The notes: generated from the letters alone by a model not told the origin. A stretch of 64,000 nt of DNA from Lycium barbarum (GCF_019175385.1 NC_083344.1:61318782-61382781); one strand, 5' to 3'; positions 21,226 to 32,790 are shown, counted from the first letter of the stretch. A program made the numbers and translations.

Positions 21226-21469
21226 ATTATACGACCGATTATACGATCCGCATAATATTATACGGTCTGTATAACCTGTCGTATAATGGTCACAGAATGA
21301 AGTTGTTGAGGGGTGATTTCACGGTCACTTATATGGACCGTATAAACTTATACGGACCGTAGAATGTGCCGTCAAATTGACACCGAAAGGGGTGGCCACT
21401 GGAGCAGTTTTACGGTCACTTATACGGATCGTATAAATTTATACGGACCGTATAAGTGTCTGTATAATG
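21226..21469 (+). promoter_or_regulatory. palindrome array in LTR F
   Basis: Several TTATACGGACCGTATAA-type palindromes and half-sites, ending 22 bp upstream of TTATAAAAG at 21491. Confidence 0.72.
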
Positions 21470-21490
21470 ATGTCGGGACAGCTTTTGCAT

Positions 21491-21499
21491 TTATAAAAG
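21491..21499 (+). promoter_or_regulatory. TATA box of LTR F
   Basis: TTATAAAAG follows the palindrome array. Equivalent A/T boxes follow the arrays in LTRs A, E, J, H and K at 15-30 bp. Confidence 0.6.
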
Positions 21500-23075
21500 A
21501 ACATCCCAAGTTCATATAATTCATTTTATTTTCTCTCTCCACGACCCAATAGCTCTCTAAAACTTTCAAACTCTTCATATATAAGAATCCAAGTGAAATT
21601 AATGATCAACTTCATCAAATCAAGGGAAACAAGTGTAAGAAACACATCAAAGTTCATCCAAGTCAAGAAATTCCATAGGAAGTGAAACTAGGGTTTTGCT
21701 CAAGTGAAGTATTTCCACCCAAAGGTTATTCCTACACCATCTAAGGTAAGATTTATGGTATTTCCATGTTGTTTACGGTGTTTAAAGTTAAAAACACATG
21801 GATAGTAGAAAGATATAGAAAGTGGGTCATAAATGTGGGAATAGTGACATTGTTGGGTGAAGGTTTGGATTGAATTATGAATATTGATATGTTGTGGTTG
21901 TAAGTATGTTGTGAATGACATTTAGACCACAGAATAAGTATTATATATGAGAAAACGCGATAGTGAGCTATAACCACAATTATGGAGAAATTGAAGAGGA
22001 ATTGTAAAATGCGGATAATGTAGATGAATGATGATTGTTATCTATTATATTGTGAATGTTGTTATGAATGCTTGGGAGTTGATATAGAATATGGGAAAAG
22101 TTGTATAAACAAAGGAAATGCTGCCCAATTTTCTTTAGCTTTCGTAGGCATGTCTAAGTAATCGATTAGCTAATGTTAATGCGAATTCTCTTGAAGGTAG
22201 AAGCGTGGGCATTGAAGGAGAATAAGCAAGCGATAGATTATTTAAACGAACAAGGTATGTGAGACTAGTCCTTTCTTTCTATGGCATGATTTATCCTTCT
22301 TCTCCATGAATCCTCTATATCCCGGAAAGCTAAGAGTCTATGTTCCCGAATAGCTACATGAGATAAGAGATACATTACGAGTTCAATAATGATGGTGATG
22401 AACTTAAGTCTAAAGATCCTAAAGTTCATGGTATGAGGTTACTATATAATTAATCATGTTATTTATTGGATACACTCACCTTATACACCATTCCCTTCAA
22501 GGTGAGGTCGGATACTTATGAGTATTCCATAACGGAATCGGGGGTTCACGACCTTATGTCACCCCGACATAGTCATAGTTGTCTTCAAGTTCTAATGTAT
22601 GTCTTAACAATAAATGTATAATGATTCTAAGTCATGATATGTCTATGAGATGTTCAATAATGTAAGTTTATGATATACCTATGCTATGTATGAAAAGTTT
22701 GAGTTACGATGGGTATATGATGATATGATTACACCGTGCCTAGATGGTCGGGCATGTCACCGCTAATGCGGGCTGCTTATGATTACACCATGCCTAAATG
22801 GCCGGGCATGTCACCGTTAAGACGGGCTGCTATGTATACACCGTGCCTAGAAGGCCGGACATAATCACCACTAGTGAGCGGCATATGATGGTTACCTGGA
22901 CGCGGGTTAACGATGAGGATTATGATGTGATGATATATGCGCTGTGATGACATATGTACTATGACTATATAAATATACGATATATATATGAATGTATGCA
23001 CCTATGAAACTCATGTAGGTTATATTTTCCTCTTATGGCTTATGACTCTTCTATTATGTTTATTTCGTTCTTGTC

Positions 23076-23142
23076 TTACATACTCAGTACAATGTTCGTA
23101 CTGACGTCTGTTTTCTTTGGACGCTGTGTTCATGACCACAGG
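23076..23142 (+). promoter_or_regulatory. three-stem LTR motif, LTR F
   Basis: CAGTAC/GTACTG, then GTC/GAC, then CTGTG/CACAG. Stem 3 is a compensated variant of CTGCG/CGCAG in LTRs B and G. Confidence 0.72.
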
Positions 23143-23353
23143 TAGACAGAGAGGTGAGCTTGATCCAGACTCGTAGGAGCCAGTAGCTGATTTGAGAGCA
23201 CTCCATTATTCCGGAGGTGCCTGTGACTATTCTTTTGTGTATATATGTATATTTTGGGCACGACGGGGTCCTGTCCCGTCCATATGTCTAGTACTCTAGT
23301 AGAGGCTCATAGATATGCATGTGTGGGTAGTATGGTCTCACGATGCTATGATT

Positions 23354-23355
<2 letters not shown>

Positions 23356-23390
<35 letters not shown>
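23356..23390. repeat. (TA)n microsatellite, left of LTR G
   Basis: About 17 TA units; the run continues as (AT)n on the far side of LTR G. Confidence 0.95.
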
Positions 23391-23392
<2 letters not shown>

Positions 23393-25744
23393 TTATATCC
23401 CGCATTTCATGCAATCAGACAATTCAAGACAATCGCGGGAAGATAACAAGTAAGGCCATATTTTATTTTGTTTGGTACGTGAGTTGCCTATGAAAAGTCT
23501 AGAAGTGGAAATATGGAGAAAGACGAAGGGCAAATTTGGAAGTTGGAAAAATGTTTCATAAATTACAAGAATTTGCCAAGAATACAAAGTGGGCTTGAAC
23601 TATTTTTTTTTTGAGCAAAAGAGAGGCCCAACCGGCCATGCATAGGGTCCAAGCCCATATGGAATAAATTTTGGTCAATAAATAAGATGACTAAGTCATC
23701 TTTATCCCATTAAGCTCTAGAATTTTCAAGAAAGGGAGAACAAGAGAAAGAGAGAGCTAGGTTCTAGGGCCTTTCGGCCAAGAGAGAAATCAACAAGAAA
23801 AATTGATAAAATTTCTCCAAAAATCATTTTCTACCAAGTAGGGGGTGCACAACAAGGTGGAGTTGTTGTTGGAACAAGAAAGGTTCAAAATCATACAAGT
23901 TGCCAAGAGTTAGGCAAGTGAGAAGTTGAAGAAGAAAGGTAAATTCTAATCTTGTTTTATGTGTTATACATGGTTTATATGTGTGTAGTATGCTAAAATG
24001 GATGAAATTCATAAAGGAGAGGAAATTAGTATGTTGTCGTGCATGTTCATATATGAATAAGAATCATATTTCAATTATTTTGTTTAGTGTTTGGTTGTTA
24101 TGGTTGTGAATGATATGTGGAAGATGGAAGTTGAATGAATTTGGAGAGAATGTAGTTGTGCATGCATGAAGTGTGGCCGTGAGTGTTGTGTGTGTGTGGT
24201 CGTGAGTGTTGTGTGTGTGTGGTCGTGAGGTTGTGGTATAGTATGGAAGTGAATGAGTTAATTTTATGTAGTGTTTTGGTTGTTGTTATATTGTGAATCC
24301 TATGTTGCTAATGAATGTCTAGGAACCTTAGTTGAGTTGTGGAAGTTGGAGACTTATTTTAGAAATCATGCATATTGAATGTGATGTTCTTACGCGTATG
24401 AAAGACAATGATATTGGTATGGGGTCGTTGGAATATATATATTAGAATATTGCATTATTTTATTGGAGTTGGAAAGGTTTTGAAGAAAGTAGTAAATTGA
24501 TATCATGTATTTTGAATTGAATGTATGGATCGCTAGTGTGATTGTTGAATTCATGTTGATAGTTTGGCCGGGTTTGAATTCCCGGATTGTGTTTGATGAG
24601 AATTTGACTAAATTGAATGTCGAGGATGGTATATTTACAGAGGAAATGCTGCCGAAATTTCGGTAGCCAAGTATTACCTTAAGATTTCAACTCTAAGTAT
24701 ACTAACGAGAGTTTTGGTAAAAACGACCAATTTGCAGATTTTGACGAAATTGTGACGTGAATTTGGAATAGCAAAAGGAGCGGAAGGAGGTATGTAAGGC
24801 TTCACCCTTCTTTCTATGGCATGTCTTAGTTGTAATAAGTTGGGTACGAGCCTCGGGGACAACTCAGTTCCCCGGAATCCGCACCTAAAGTTTTCCACTT
24901 TTTGTTCAATAGAATTGAACTAGAAAGTGTGCCAATTGTTGGAAAAACCTCCTACACCCTTAGAACTTGTATAAATGGGACCCGATTACCCTAAGACCCT
25001 CACAAGTAACGCTATGACACGTAACATACGTAAATCGTACACGCTACCTCATCCGGCCCGAGGTGGGCCCGTTACTCTCGGATTTTTCTATAGTCGTGGT
25101 TGACTTACTTGAAGTAAATCCAAAGGGGACTTTTGATCCCAATCTCGTTACCAAATGATAAGTACTATGACTACTCTAACGAGAATGTTTCTATGAGGAT
25201 AATGATAATGACAATGTTAGACAAGAGAATGTACCTTTGATAAGTACGACCGGAACGGCTCTATGACTAAGATGACTAAGCTAAGTATCTTATGTAAACA
25301 TGAAAGTGATACACTAATTTTTGAGTCGTAATTATATTTCCAAGCTATATCTTTATTTTCTCTGACTCCAAAGCCTATGACGGTCATCTATGATGCCCAC
25401 GATTTCATTCTACGGTTACTGTAATACTATTCTCCGTTGATAGTCTCGCCTTAAAATACTTGTTCCTTCATGGTGAGACAAAGCTATCACTAGCATTCCA
25501 TAACGTAATCGGAGGTCACCGACCTTACGTCACTCCGATGGATACATGATTTTCCTTGACGCTTGTGTGCTTATATGATATATGTATATAAAACAGGTAT
25601 ATGTGTATGGATATGTATATATAAATAAGATAAGTAATTGTATATGAGACGTGTATATGTATAAAAGATAAGCAAATGTATATGTATATGTGTATGGGGA
25701 AAGGGGAAGGGCCACTGTTATATCACCACCTGATTCAGCTGGAT

Positions 25745-26045
25745 TCCATCCTGGACGCGGGATATGGGAGAGCCGTACGCGGCGTCTGTATATTTATATA
25801 ATGTATGATACATATATATGATGTAATGTGTTGGGACACCGTTGGGGAGGGGGTTGGGAGAGCCGATGTATTCGGCGTCTGTAAATGTGAATAAAAGATA
25901 CTGTTTACTGAATTGTACTGTTTTCTGTATACGAGAATAAGGGACATCGTGGGGGTGGAGCCGATTGTATTCGGCGTCTGTAAATGTGAGCAAAAGGTAC
26001 CGTTACTGAAATGTACTGTTTTCTGTACACGGGAATAAGTAATAT
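25745..26045 (+). repeat. tandem repeats in LTR G
   Basis: Two clear copies and one degenerate copy of a unit of about 100-115 bp with the shared core GGAGCCGAT...TTCGGCGTCTGTA. They occupy the same LTR zone as the 54-bp repeats of LTR J and the 56-bp repeats of LTR F. Confidence 0.7.
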
Positions 26046-26230
26046 ATAAATGTTAATTCCTATGCTTATGAAAAGAAACGTTTCAAAGACGAAAGGACAA
26101 GCCTACATGACAGCCGGCCTGAAAAGGGGCCTTCATATGCACAGGTTACTCTCTCGCCTCGTTATATGCCTGTGACTCCATGATGTTATTAATCGTACTC
26201 TATGTCACTGCTTGTATTATTTTCTATGCC

Positions 26231-26298
26231 TTACATACTCGGTACACTATTCGTACTGACGTCCCTTCTTGTGGACGCTGCGTTTCATGCCGCGCAGG
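26231..26298 (+). promoter_or_regulatory. three-stem LTR motif, LTR G
   Basis: Stem 1 has one change (CGGTAC/GTACTG), stem 2 is GTCC/GGAC, and stem 3 CTGCG/CGCAG is perfect. Confidence 0.68.
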
Positions 26299-26711
26299 TC
26301 AGCAAACAGGTGGACTTGATCCTTAGGAGCTCTGCCAGCAGTACTCTACAGCGCTCCAGTCGTTCCGGAGCCTTATTTCAGTGGTACTATTTTGTGTATA
26401 TATAATCTCGGGCACGATAGTACTCGGCCCTTTCTATGTATAAGTGTACTATGTCTAGAGGCTCGTAGGCAGATATGTATAGTCAGTCAAGTACAGTTAG
26501 ATATATGGTGTTTTGGCATGATAATGTTGGTGTATAAAGTGATAACGAAGTTTATTAGTCTATGTTCAGAATGACGCTGCTAATGTTAATGTTCAAAAAA
26601 AAAAAAATATGGCTCTGTTCACACGGCTTGCTAAGAGGTAAAGGTAATACGATAGATAAGGAGTGCTCGGTACAAGTATCGGGTTCTCGTCACGGCCCTA
26701 GTCGGGTCGTG

Positions 26712-26714
<3 letters not shown>

Positions 26715-26784
<70 letters not shown>
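26715..26784. repeat. (AT)n microsatellite, right of LTR G
   Basis: About 33 AT units. Together with 23356-23390 it is one repeat split by LTR G. Confidence 0.95.
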
Positions 26785-26788
<4 letters not shown>

Positions 26789-27189
26789 TTGATAGCCGAA
26801 AGTCTTACGTATATAAAAAAAAAATTTTGTTTTCGAATGAAAAATGGTTGTCTTATGATTATGAGTATATAAATGGAAAATAATTGTATAATGATTATGA
26901 CGAGTACGGAAATGAGTGGTGCTCGGTGGTTATCCCCGGGTACCCGTCACGGCCCCTAGTCGGGTCGTGACAGTTAGCTCGATAATTACAGAACCTTTCC
27001 CAAACACAACTTACTTCACTTTCCTTTGACAAACTTAGTCTCACTAATTCATATAACTCCACATTCTTATCACATACACTTTTAAAGCTATACCAAATAT
27101 CCTTCTTATGGTCATAAGAGCTCCATGCTCACCTTATGCTTACTCTAGTCTACTCACAGTACGACAACCTAATTTTCCGAGGTGTCACA

Positions 27190-27212
27190 TGTGCCTTCAG
27201 ATGGTTGGGCAC
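27190..27212 (+). pseudogene. short left piece of the SIRE-like 3' ORF
   Basis: These 23 bp read in frame into 29116 onward once LTR H is removed, so LTR H split one reading frame. Confidence 0.5.
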
Positions 27213-27674
27213 TGTCACGCCCCGAACCATGGCCTAGGCGTAACACGGCACTCGGTGCCTGACTGCATGTGACTGAGCGAACCACATGGCTTGCTGAATC
27301 ATCATGAGGTATACATGAGCAAAAATATAACATGAAACATGATGGTCTTGAAGAAAATACATTAGGTCATAATAATTTGTAAAATACTAGTTTAAACCAT
27401 GAATGCTGATAATATCATAACCGAGTCAAAATGGCTAACCGACTCTGAAAGTCTAACATGACATACTGACTTGTCTAGTCTATGAAACCTCTAACATGAG
27501 TCTGAACATGAGAACATGAAAACATACTTGCTGGGACAAAGCCCCCAGCATACCTTTAGATGCAAAATCTAATAAAGAAGGACAATATCTAAACCCCGGA
27601 TGAGATGAGGCGTACCAATAAGCTGGTACGTGCAGATCCTAATGAGTAGAGGCGTCGTCATATAAATCAGTACC

Positions 27675-27743
27675 TGCATCGTCAAATGCAGGCCCCAAGG
27701 CAACAAAAAGGGATGTCAGTACTTTGAATGTACTGGTATGTAA
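27675..27743 (-). promoter_or_regulatory. three-stem LTR motif, LTR H
   Basis: In LTR orientation: CAGTAC/GTACTG, CCC/GGG, then CTGCAT/ATGCAG. Stem 3 has changed on both sides relative to the other families. Confidence 0.7.
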
Positions 27744-28763
27744 ACACATGAGAGAAATAAGCAGACACATAATATATAGACATGAAATTGAAACTGAACA
27801 TGAATGCTGAAACTGAACATGAACATGAATACCGAAAACATGAAATAATCTGTAACTGAGATGAAAACATGATAATAACTGTAATACTGACATGAACCAC
27901 CACGGGGAGAAACGTGGAGTCTGATCTCGGCTCGATCAACTAAGCCATCTTGTACCTTGCTAGGGTACAAGACATGAACATGACATGAATGGATCCAAAA
28001 TCCCTCAGTGGGGAAAACATGAAGGAATCGTCCTAACTGGGCGGAGCAATCCTTATCGTACGTTGGCATACGTAGTTTCAGGCTATCTGAGCCTTCTCAG
28101 TATTAATACAACTCCCGAACATGAAAGATAACTGAAGACAGGATTTCTGATTCTTAACATGAACATGGATACATGAAGACATGACAACAAATACATATAT
28201 ACAAGCTTTTCATGGAAATAAGTATAATATCTCATATCTTGTGTTATAGAACCCACGGGATGCAAATTATGGGTTTTTCATAGATTACGGACTGGGTCTC
28301 AATCACAAAACCAGTAATTTAAGACTAATAAATGGAATTATAACTGACAATATAATATATCATGGTTCAAGTGCCTAGGGTTTATCATGAGTATACCTAG
28401 AATCCTAAACCTAGTGTGTGTAAACATGGAATACTGAAACATGGGAAAGAACAAGGATGGTCCCACACGTGGATACCTGGTAATGTTCCAATTTGCAACA
28501 AAAATCTGATCTTGGAAGAAGAATCCTAACCTTTGGTCTTGAATTCCTATAATTGGGTTTTCTTGAAAACCCTATGTTAAGAGCATAAGATTCTACTTAG
28601 GATTCAAAGGAAATTAAAGGAATTCACTTAGGATAGTGTTAAGAGGCTTACCTTGATGCTTAGAGAAGCTGTGAGGAGAGAGTTTTCGTGTTAGGGCTTG
28701 AGAGGAATGGAAATAATGAAATAAAACTGAAATTCCCGTTCTTTTAACGTTTCAGTCGTGGCA

Positions 28764-29007
28764 CCGTTACCGACCGTGTTACGGTCCGTAACACTGGACC
28801 TTAACATAGGCCAAAATTCCAGTGATGTCTGATTTTATGAGGTTATGATACGCTGCCAGGTTACGGGCCGTAACACGTGTTACGGTCCGTAACGATGAAC
28901 CGTCCTTTGGTTCAAAGTTATGAGACGGTGATTTTTCAAGCATGCCTGTTACGGTATGAGAGACAGGCCGTAACACATGTTACGGGCCGTCCCTTGGAGC
29001 GTAACAC
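28764..29007 (-). promoter_or_regulatory. palindrome array in LTR H (GTTACGG/CCGTAAC)
   Basis: Repeated inverted units such as GTTACGGACCGTAAC lie 110-350 bp from the LTR 5' end, with a TATA-like ACGTTAAAAGAAC (28749-28737) just downstream. The core differs from the TATACGG arrays of A, E, F and J. Confidence 0.68.
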
Positions 29008-29115
29008 ATTATTTTCTGAACTGAAACATATTTTCGATTCCAATACTCTCCTTCTTGGGTTTCTAACATCCTGAGTCATGGATATGGTTTAGTACGGATT
29101 TTATGAGGTGTTACA

Positions 29116-29723
29116 GCAACATTATGTGAAGAGTGATTGGCCACCACTGGATGGCCTTGCCATAACCTTGGAAATTACCAAGAAGGCAGGGGTGAAGCAA
29201 GTTTTTGGGACATGACCTTAATGGAACTCGTAGACACTGGTGTCCAGATAAATCGACCTAGCATCATGCTTCAACATATGAAAAGAATTGATTAACAAGG
29301 AAACAAAGAGTACGCACTTGATTATGGGTTTTGTTTGATTGACATCATGGAGCACTTTCAAGTGTTAGTTAACGTCTGGCAGTATCAGACTTCCAAGGAT
29401 GTCATCGGGGTCTTGGAACAGGTTGTTGAATCGGATCTACTTGAAGGGGGGGGGGGTGTGAGGCTGAGCTACAAAACTTGAGAGATCAACTTGAAGCCAA
29501 GGAGGCTGAGATTGCAACACTGAAGGTTAAGCATCAACAGAATATAGATCAGCTTCATATCAAGTATGATCTTGAGCAAAAGGGATTAAATGCTCAAATT
29601 CTGAGTGTGCAGGCTGCCCTAGACAAGGAGAGAGAAGATTACACCAAGACTATACAGTACTTGGTTAAAGCACTTACCAAAGACTCCTTCTCGACCCCAA
29701 ATCCTTCCTCCCAACACCCCTGA
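29116..29723 (+). pseudogene. SIRE-like 3' ORF remnant with coiled coil
   Basis: A broken reading frame: an N-terminal part with stops and shifts, then a clean 81-codon stretch (29478-29723) rich in Glu, Lys, Leu and Gln with heptad spacing (RDQLEAKEAEIATLKVK), as in a coiled coil. It lies upstream of a PPT and an LTR, so it is downstream of where pol would be. That is the position of the extra env-like ORF of SIRE/Maximus copia elements, which also has a coiled coil. A G9 run at about 29447 accompanies a frameshift. The assignment rests on position and shape, not on a recognised domain. Confidence 0.5.
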
Positions 29724-30164
29724 GCCTAGTCTTCTTCTATAGTACTTAGCGCTGCTTTAATGAACCTTATTCTATGTTTTTGATTGACCTGACTGTTTGC
29801 TTTTAAATGACTGTGGTTAGATGATACAATATCTTCAAATGGAAACTGTTTGCTCTCATATATTTTTGTGCTATTTTTGTGTAACTAAAATATTCAAGAA
29901 GATATAAATTGAGCTAATTTTTCTATTATGTGTAAATGTGATAGCCCCGAGTGACCATGAGTTCTACATTGCACAAGTTCATTTGATCCTTACTGATTTG
30001 AAGCAACTCTTTAATGATGCCAAAAGGGGGAAGATTATACTGTGTAATGCTTATAACCCAATTATGCTAACACGATTCAATCTTAGTGTTGGTGTTCATT
30101 TCTAGGCTGTGAGACGTTTGGAACAGCTTACACAGAGGCTTAAGGGACATGAGTTTGTCATCAT

Positions 30165-30179
30165 AAAAAAGGGGAAATT
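30165..30179 (+). other. polypurine tract upstream of the SIRE-like LTR
   Basis: AAAAAAGGGGAAATT abuts the TG of the LTR at 30180. A similar AAAAGGGGGAAG lies at about 30020. Confidence 0.65.
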
Positions 30180-31294
30180 TGCATTAACACATGTATGTTT
30201 TGATGATTGACAAAGTGAATGAACAAGGGGAGTGAACAGGTCTGTGGACATATTCTATCTTAGAGACAGATGCAAGATAAAATGAATGAACCAAACACAG
30301 ATGTGAGATGAACAAGACGAATGAACCAGGTCTATGGACATATCTTAGACACTTATGCGAGATGAAGTTGAATGGACCAGAGGCTTGGACATATCTTAGA
30401 CACTGATGCGAGATGAATGGATCAGGTGCTTGGACCAAGTCTATGAATATGTTCCAGCTCAGAGTTCTGCTACGAGTAAAACACTTGAAGTAAAAAGATT
30501 CTATGAGATAAAGACTTGGCGGACAAGCTACAAGGATTTCTTGCCATAATTATCAAGATATGCTTCAGACTCCAAAAGGAATACTAAAGCCGCGTGAAAG
30601 GAAGAAACCCAAACCAACTCAAACCCTAACTCTCATAATGGGCCTCATTACGTAGGGTTGTGTTCAGCTGCATGATATACATCAAAGCTATAGATATCCA
30701 AGTTCTTCCATGAAGAATCTAACGCACTCACATAGAGAGAAAATTAGAAATTGAGCGAAATCAATCAACACAATAATTGAGAGTTCTGATTCCTGAAGTG
30801 CCGCCTGGTATATAAAATAAGATTGAAGAGCCTATTTCATAGAGTTATGCTTTATAGTCATCAAGTCTAGAATTGTGTCTTAGGATTGTTTATCGAGTTA
30901 TACCTTTATCAGCTTTCTTAGAAGCAATCGTGTTAGGTATAAACAATTGTCAAATTCAGCTTTAAGTTGAGGGCAACTTGAAGTGGGCTTATTAGTATAG
31001 GGAGATTAGTGAGATAGGAATTAGGGTTTAGTTTCTATGTTACAGAGTTTGTAACTTGAATTTGCAAAGGCTCACGACTGTAGTAAAGTTTGGGAAAAAT
31101 CCTACAGAGGTGTAGTCCATGATTTTTTCACCCTTGTGAGCCGGGTGGTTTCGACGTAACAATATTGTGTCCTTACTTTCTTGCTCTTTATTATTCTGCA
31201 AACGTTAGCTTAAAACAGGTAGAGTTACGAGGTCCATCCTATAGGAAAAAATCTGGTATACTGTAGGATAGATATTTGGTCGTGCAAAATATCA
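30180..31294 (+). mobile_element. SIRE-like copia LTR (1.1 kb)
   Basis: Starts TGCATTAACACATG, a start typical of SIRE-type elements followed by TTTTGATGATTG. It ends AAATATCA, immediately followed by a PBS. It is preceded by a PPT, so a 3' internal end lies on the left and a 5' internal start on the right. Imperfect repeats with the core GACATATCTTAGACAC occupy 30225-30460. Confidence 0.75.
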
Positions 31295-31307
31295 TTGGTA
31301 TCAGAGC
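31295..31307 (+). other. PBS after the SIRE-like LTR
   Basis: TTGGTATCAGAGC directly follows the LTR end. The internal region degenerates within about 100 bp. Confidence 0.8.
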
Positions 31308-31937
31308 GGGTTCTCTTTAAAAGGTTAACACCTTAAGAGAAGATCATGATGAACGCTGCACAAGCAATTGGGGTTAAATATTGATAAGAAAATTCATGTG
31401 AGAACTATAAAAAATGAACATTCCCCCTTGTATATAGTAGTAATTCATTTACTAATTCTTCTTGAAATGTTAATTATTGAGATTAAACATCAATTAATAT
31501 GGGTATTGTGGTAAAATATCCATATCAATTATTGTTTCTTAAAGAATGTGCAAAGTCCAAACTGGACAAGTAAAAACTATTCATGTATTAGTTATTCCAT
31601 CTTCTATCCTACATAAAGTAGTACATAGGTTTCGTCATAACTTTTTTATATAGTTATGCGGGATTCTAAATTGCAAACCGCACACGATATCAGGTGTGTT
31701 GAATTTTATATATAGCAAATGAAATCTACAAACATGCTATTACTTATACAAGATCTAATACATGAATAACTTAACTCCTAACAACAACCAAACAACGCCT
31801 ATGTGCTTAATAAGCACACTTTGACGGTGACTGTGTTTAATAGGTAAGTACATTAGTTGAGGTGCCTAAATGAAAAAAATTGAGAAAAGGCCTAAAATAG
31901 TACATTATCTTTGGGCTTGGACTCAAAATCATCCATA
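31308..31937. other. AT-rich sequence, no gene seen
   Basis: It begins with a degenerate 5' internal region, followed by AT-rich non-coding sequence. The phrase TTATTCCATCTTCTATCCT near 31605 recurs near 59375, which suggests a shared MITE. Confidence 0.5.
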
Positions 31938-31984
31938 TTCTTTTACTTGGAGCACTAATAGTACACAATGTTTACTAAAGTGGT
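31938..31984. repeat. inverted repeat arm (partner 33309-33354)
   Basis: About 46 bp match the reverse complement of 33309-33354 with few mismatches. The arms may bound an older TIR element of about 1.4 kb. Confidence 0.6.
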
Positions 31985-32155
31985 GGACTTTTAGTTACAC
32001 TCCAAAAATTTCGTTAAAATTAAACAAAGATGAAAATGGAGTCACGTGCTCATCATGTGAGATATTTTTCCAACAAAACCCAGCGTTCATCTTCATAAAA
32101 CACTAGTCACCAGTCCTAATTTACGAAAGAAAAAGAAAGAGAAAAAAAATCTTAA

Positions 32156-32790
32156 TGTTAGAGTTTGCCCTGAATTTCCTACCTTATTTGAATTTTACCA
32201 TAATTGTGTTTTACTTGAAAACGGATTTCTTGGTAGAAAAGGTTTTCTTTGGGGAAAAGGATTCTACCATATTTATTCCTTTTCTTGTATGAGAAGATTT
32301 AGACTTCTATAAATAGAAGATTTGTTCTTCTCAATCAGAACACAATAACATCCACAATGTAGTCTCTAAAGGAGTCTTGTTTAGAGAGAGATTTTCTCTC
32401 AACAGTTTTTATGCTTTTCATTACTCCCTCCGTCCCAAAAAGATTGTCTTAGTTTGATTTGACACAAAGTTTAAGAAATAAAGGAAGACTTTTGAAATGT
32501 GTGGTCCAAAACAAGCCTTAGGTATTTGTGTAGTTGTAAATCATCTCATAAAGTTAAATTGTTTCTAAATATAGAAATGTGTCAATCTTTTTGCGACAAA
32601 CTAATAAGGAAAGTGAGACAATCTTTTTGGGATGGAGGGAGTAGTTTTCTCATATGTAGGCCAATAAGCCAAATCATATTAGAATAATATGCTTTATAAT
32701 ATTATGCCTTTTTAGTATATTTTTGTTGTTGTCTGATTTATCGTCGTTCAAGATCTGCAATTGTTAAGCTTCCGCATCACGCCTGATTAT
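32156..32790 (+). mobile_element. probable Copia-type LTR, carrying a Stowaway MITE
   Basis: It starts TGTTAGAGTTTGCCC, has a clear TATA box CTATAAATAG at 32308, and then a leader-like stretch. No coding region is attached. The 3' end is uncertain because no PBS follows. Confidence 0.5.
32424..32641. mobile_element. Stowaway MITE (218 bp)
   Basis: Terminal inverted repeats CTCCCTCCGTCCCAAAAAGA and its complement ending GGGATGGAGGGAG, flanked by TA on both sides (32422-32423, 32642-32643). This is the standard mark of Tc1/mariner-derived Stowaway MITEs. Confidence 0.93.

Larger units (their letters stand above)
23391..26714 (+). mobile_element. solo LTR G inserted in a (TA)n run
   Basis: From AGTTATATCCCG (first base changed from the expected T) to GTCGGGTCGTGACA, 3.3 kb, flanked on both sides by (TA)n, so the 5-bp TSD cannot be told apart from the repeat. 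It holds a GATGAC/GTCATC palindrome (23684), donor-like AAAG|GTAAA (23938), CCGAAATTTCGG (24651), GGTATGTAAGGC (24789), 24-bp GT-rich repeats (24175-24235), repeats of about 100-115 bp (25745-26045) and the three-stem motif. Confidence 0.88.
20885..26972 (+). mobile_element. solo LTR F, interrupted by solo LTR G; TSD gttag
   Basis: From TGTTACACCTTGG to CGGGTCGTGACA, with gttag at 20880-20884 and 26973-26977. Without G it is about 2.76 kb, matching LTRs A and J. It has the palindrome array, TTATAAAAG TATA box (21491), donor-like CTAAG|GTAAG (21744), GAAATGCTGCC box (22118), three imperfect repeats of about 56 bp (22725-22880), the three-stem motif and a hairpin at 23262. No internal region, so a solo LTR. 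Confidence 0.93.
10517..27189 (-). mobile_element. LTR E (copy 2), interrupted by the gag-only element and by LTR F
   Basis: E survives as 10517-10999, 20190-20884 and 26978-27189. Its 5' end (minus strand) is TGTGACACCTCGG at 27189. It has a palindrome array (20743-20611), a TATA-like TTATAAATATAAG (20585-20574) and a donor-like AAAG|GTGAG near 20330. Its 3' part was displaced by insertion of element A and is outside the window. Related to the A/F/J family. Confidence 0.75.
27213..29115 (-). mobile_element. solo LTR H (1.9 kb)
   Basis: From TGTAACACCTCAT (29115, minus strand) to GGGCGTGACA (27213). Flanks are gcac (27209-27212) and gcaac (29116-29120): a 5-bp TSD whose left copy lost one base. 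The family is that of LTR K. It has its own palindrome array and a three-stem motif. Confidence 0.85.

Noticed and set aside
26562..26792. Frame ending in a YIYIYI run
   Set aside because: Produced by the (AT)n microsatellite.
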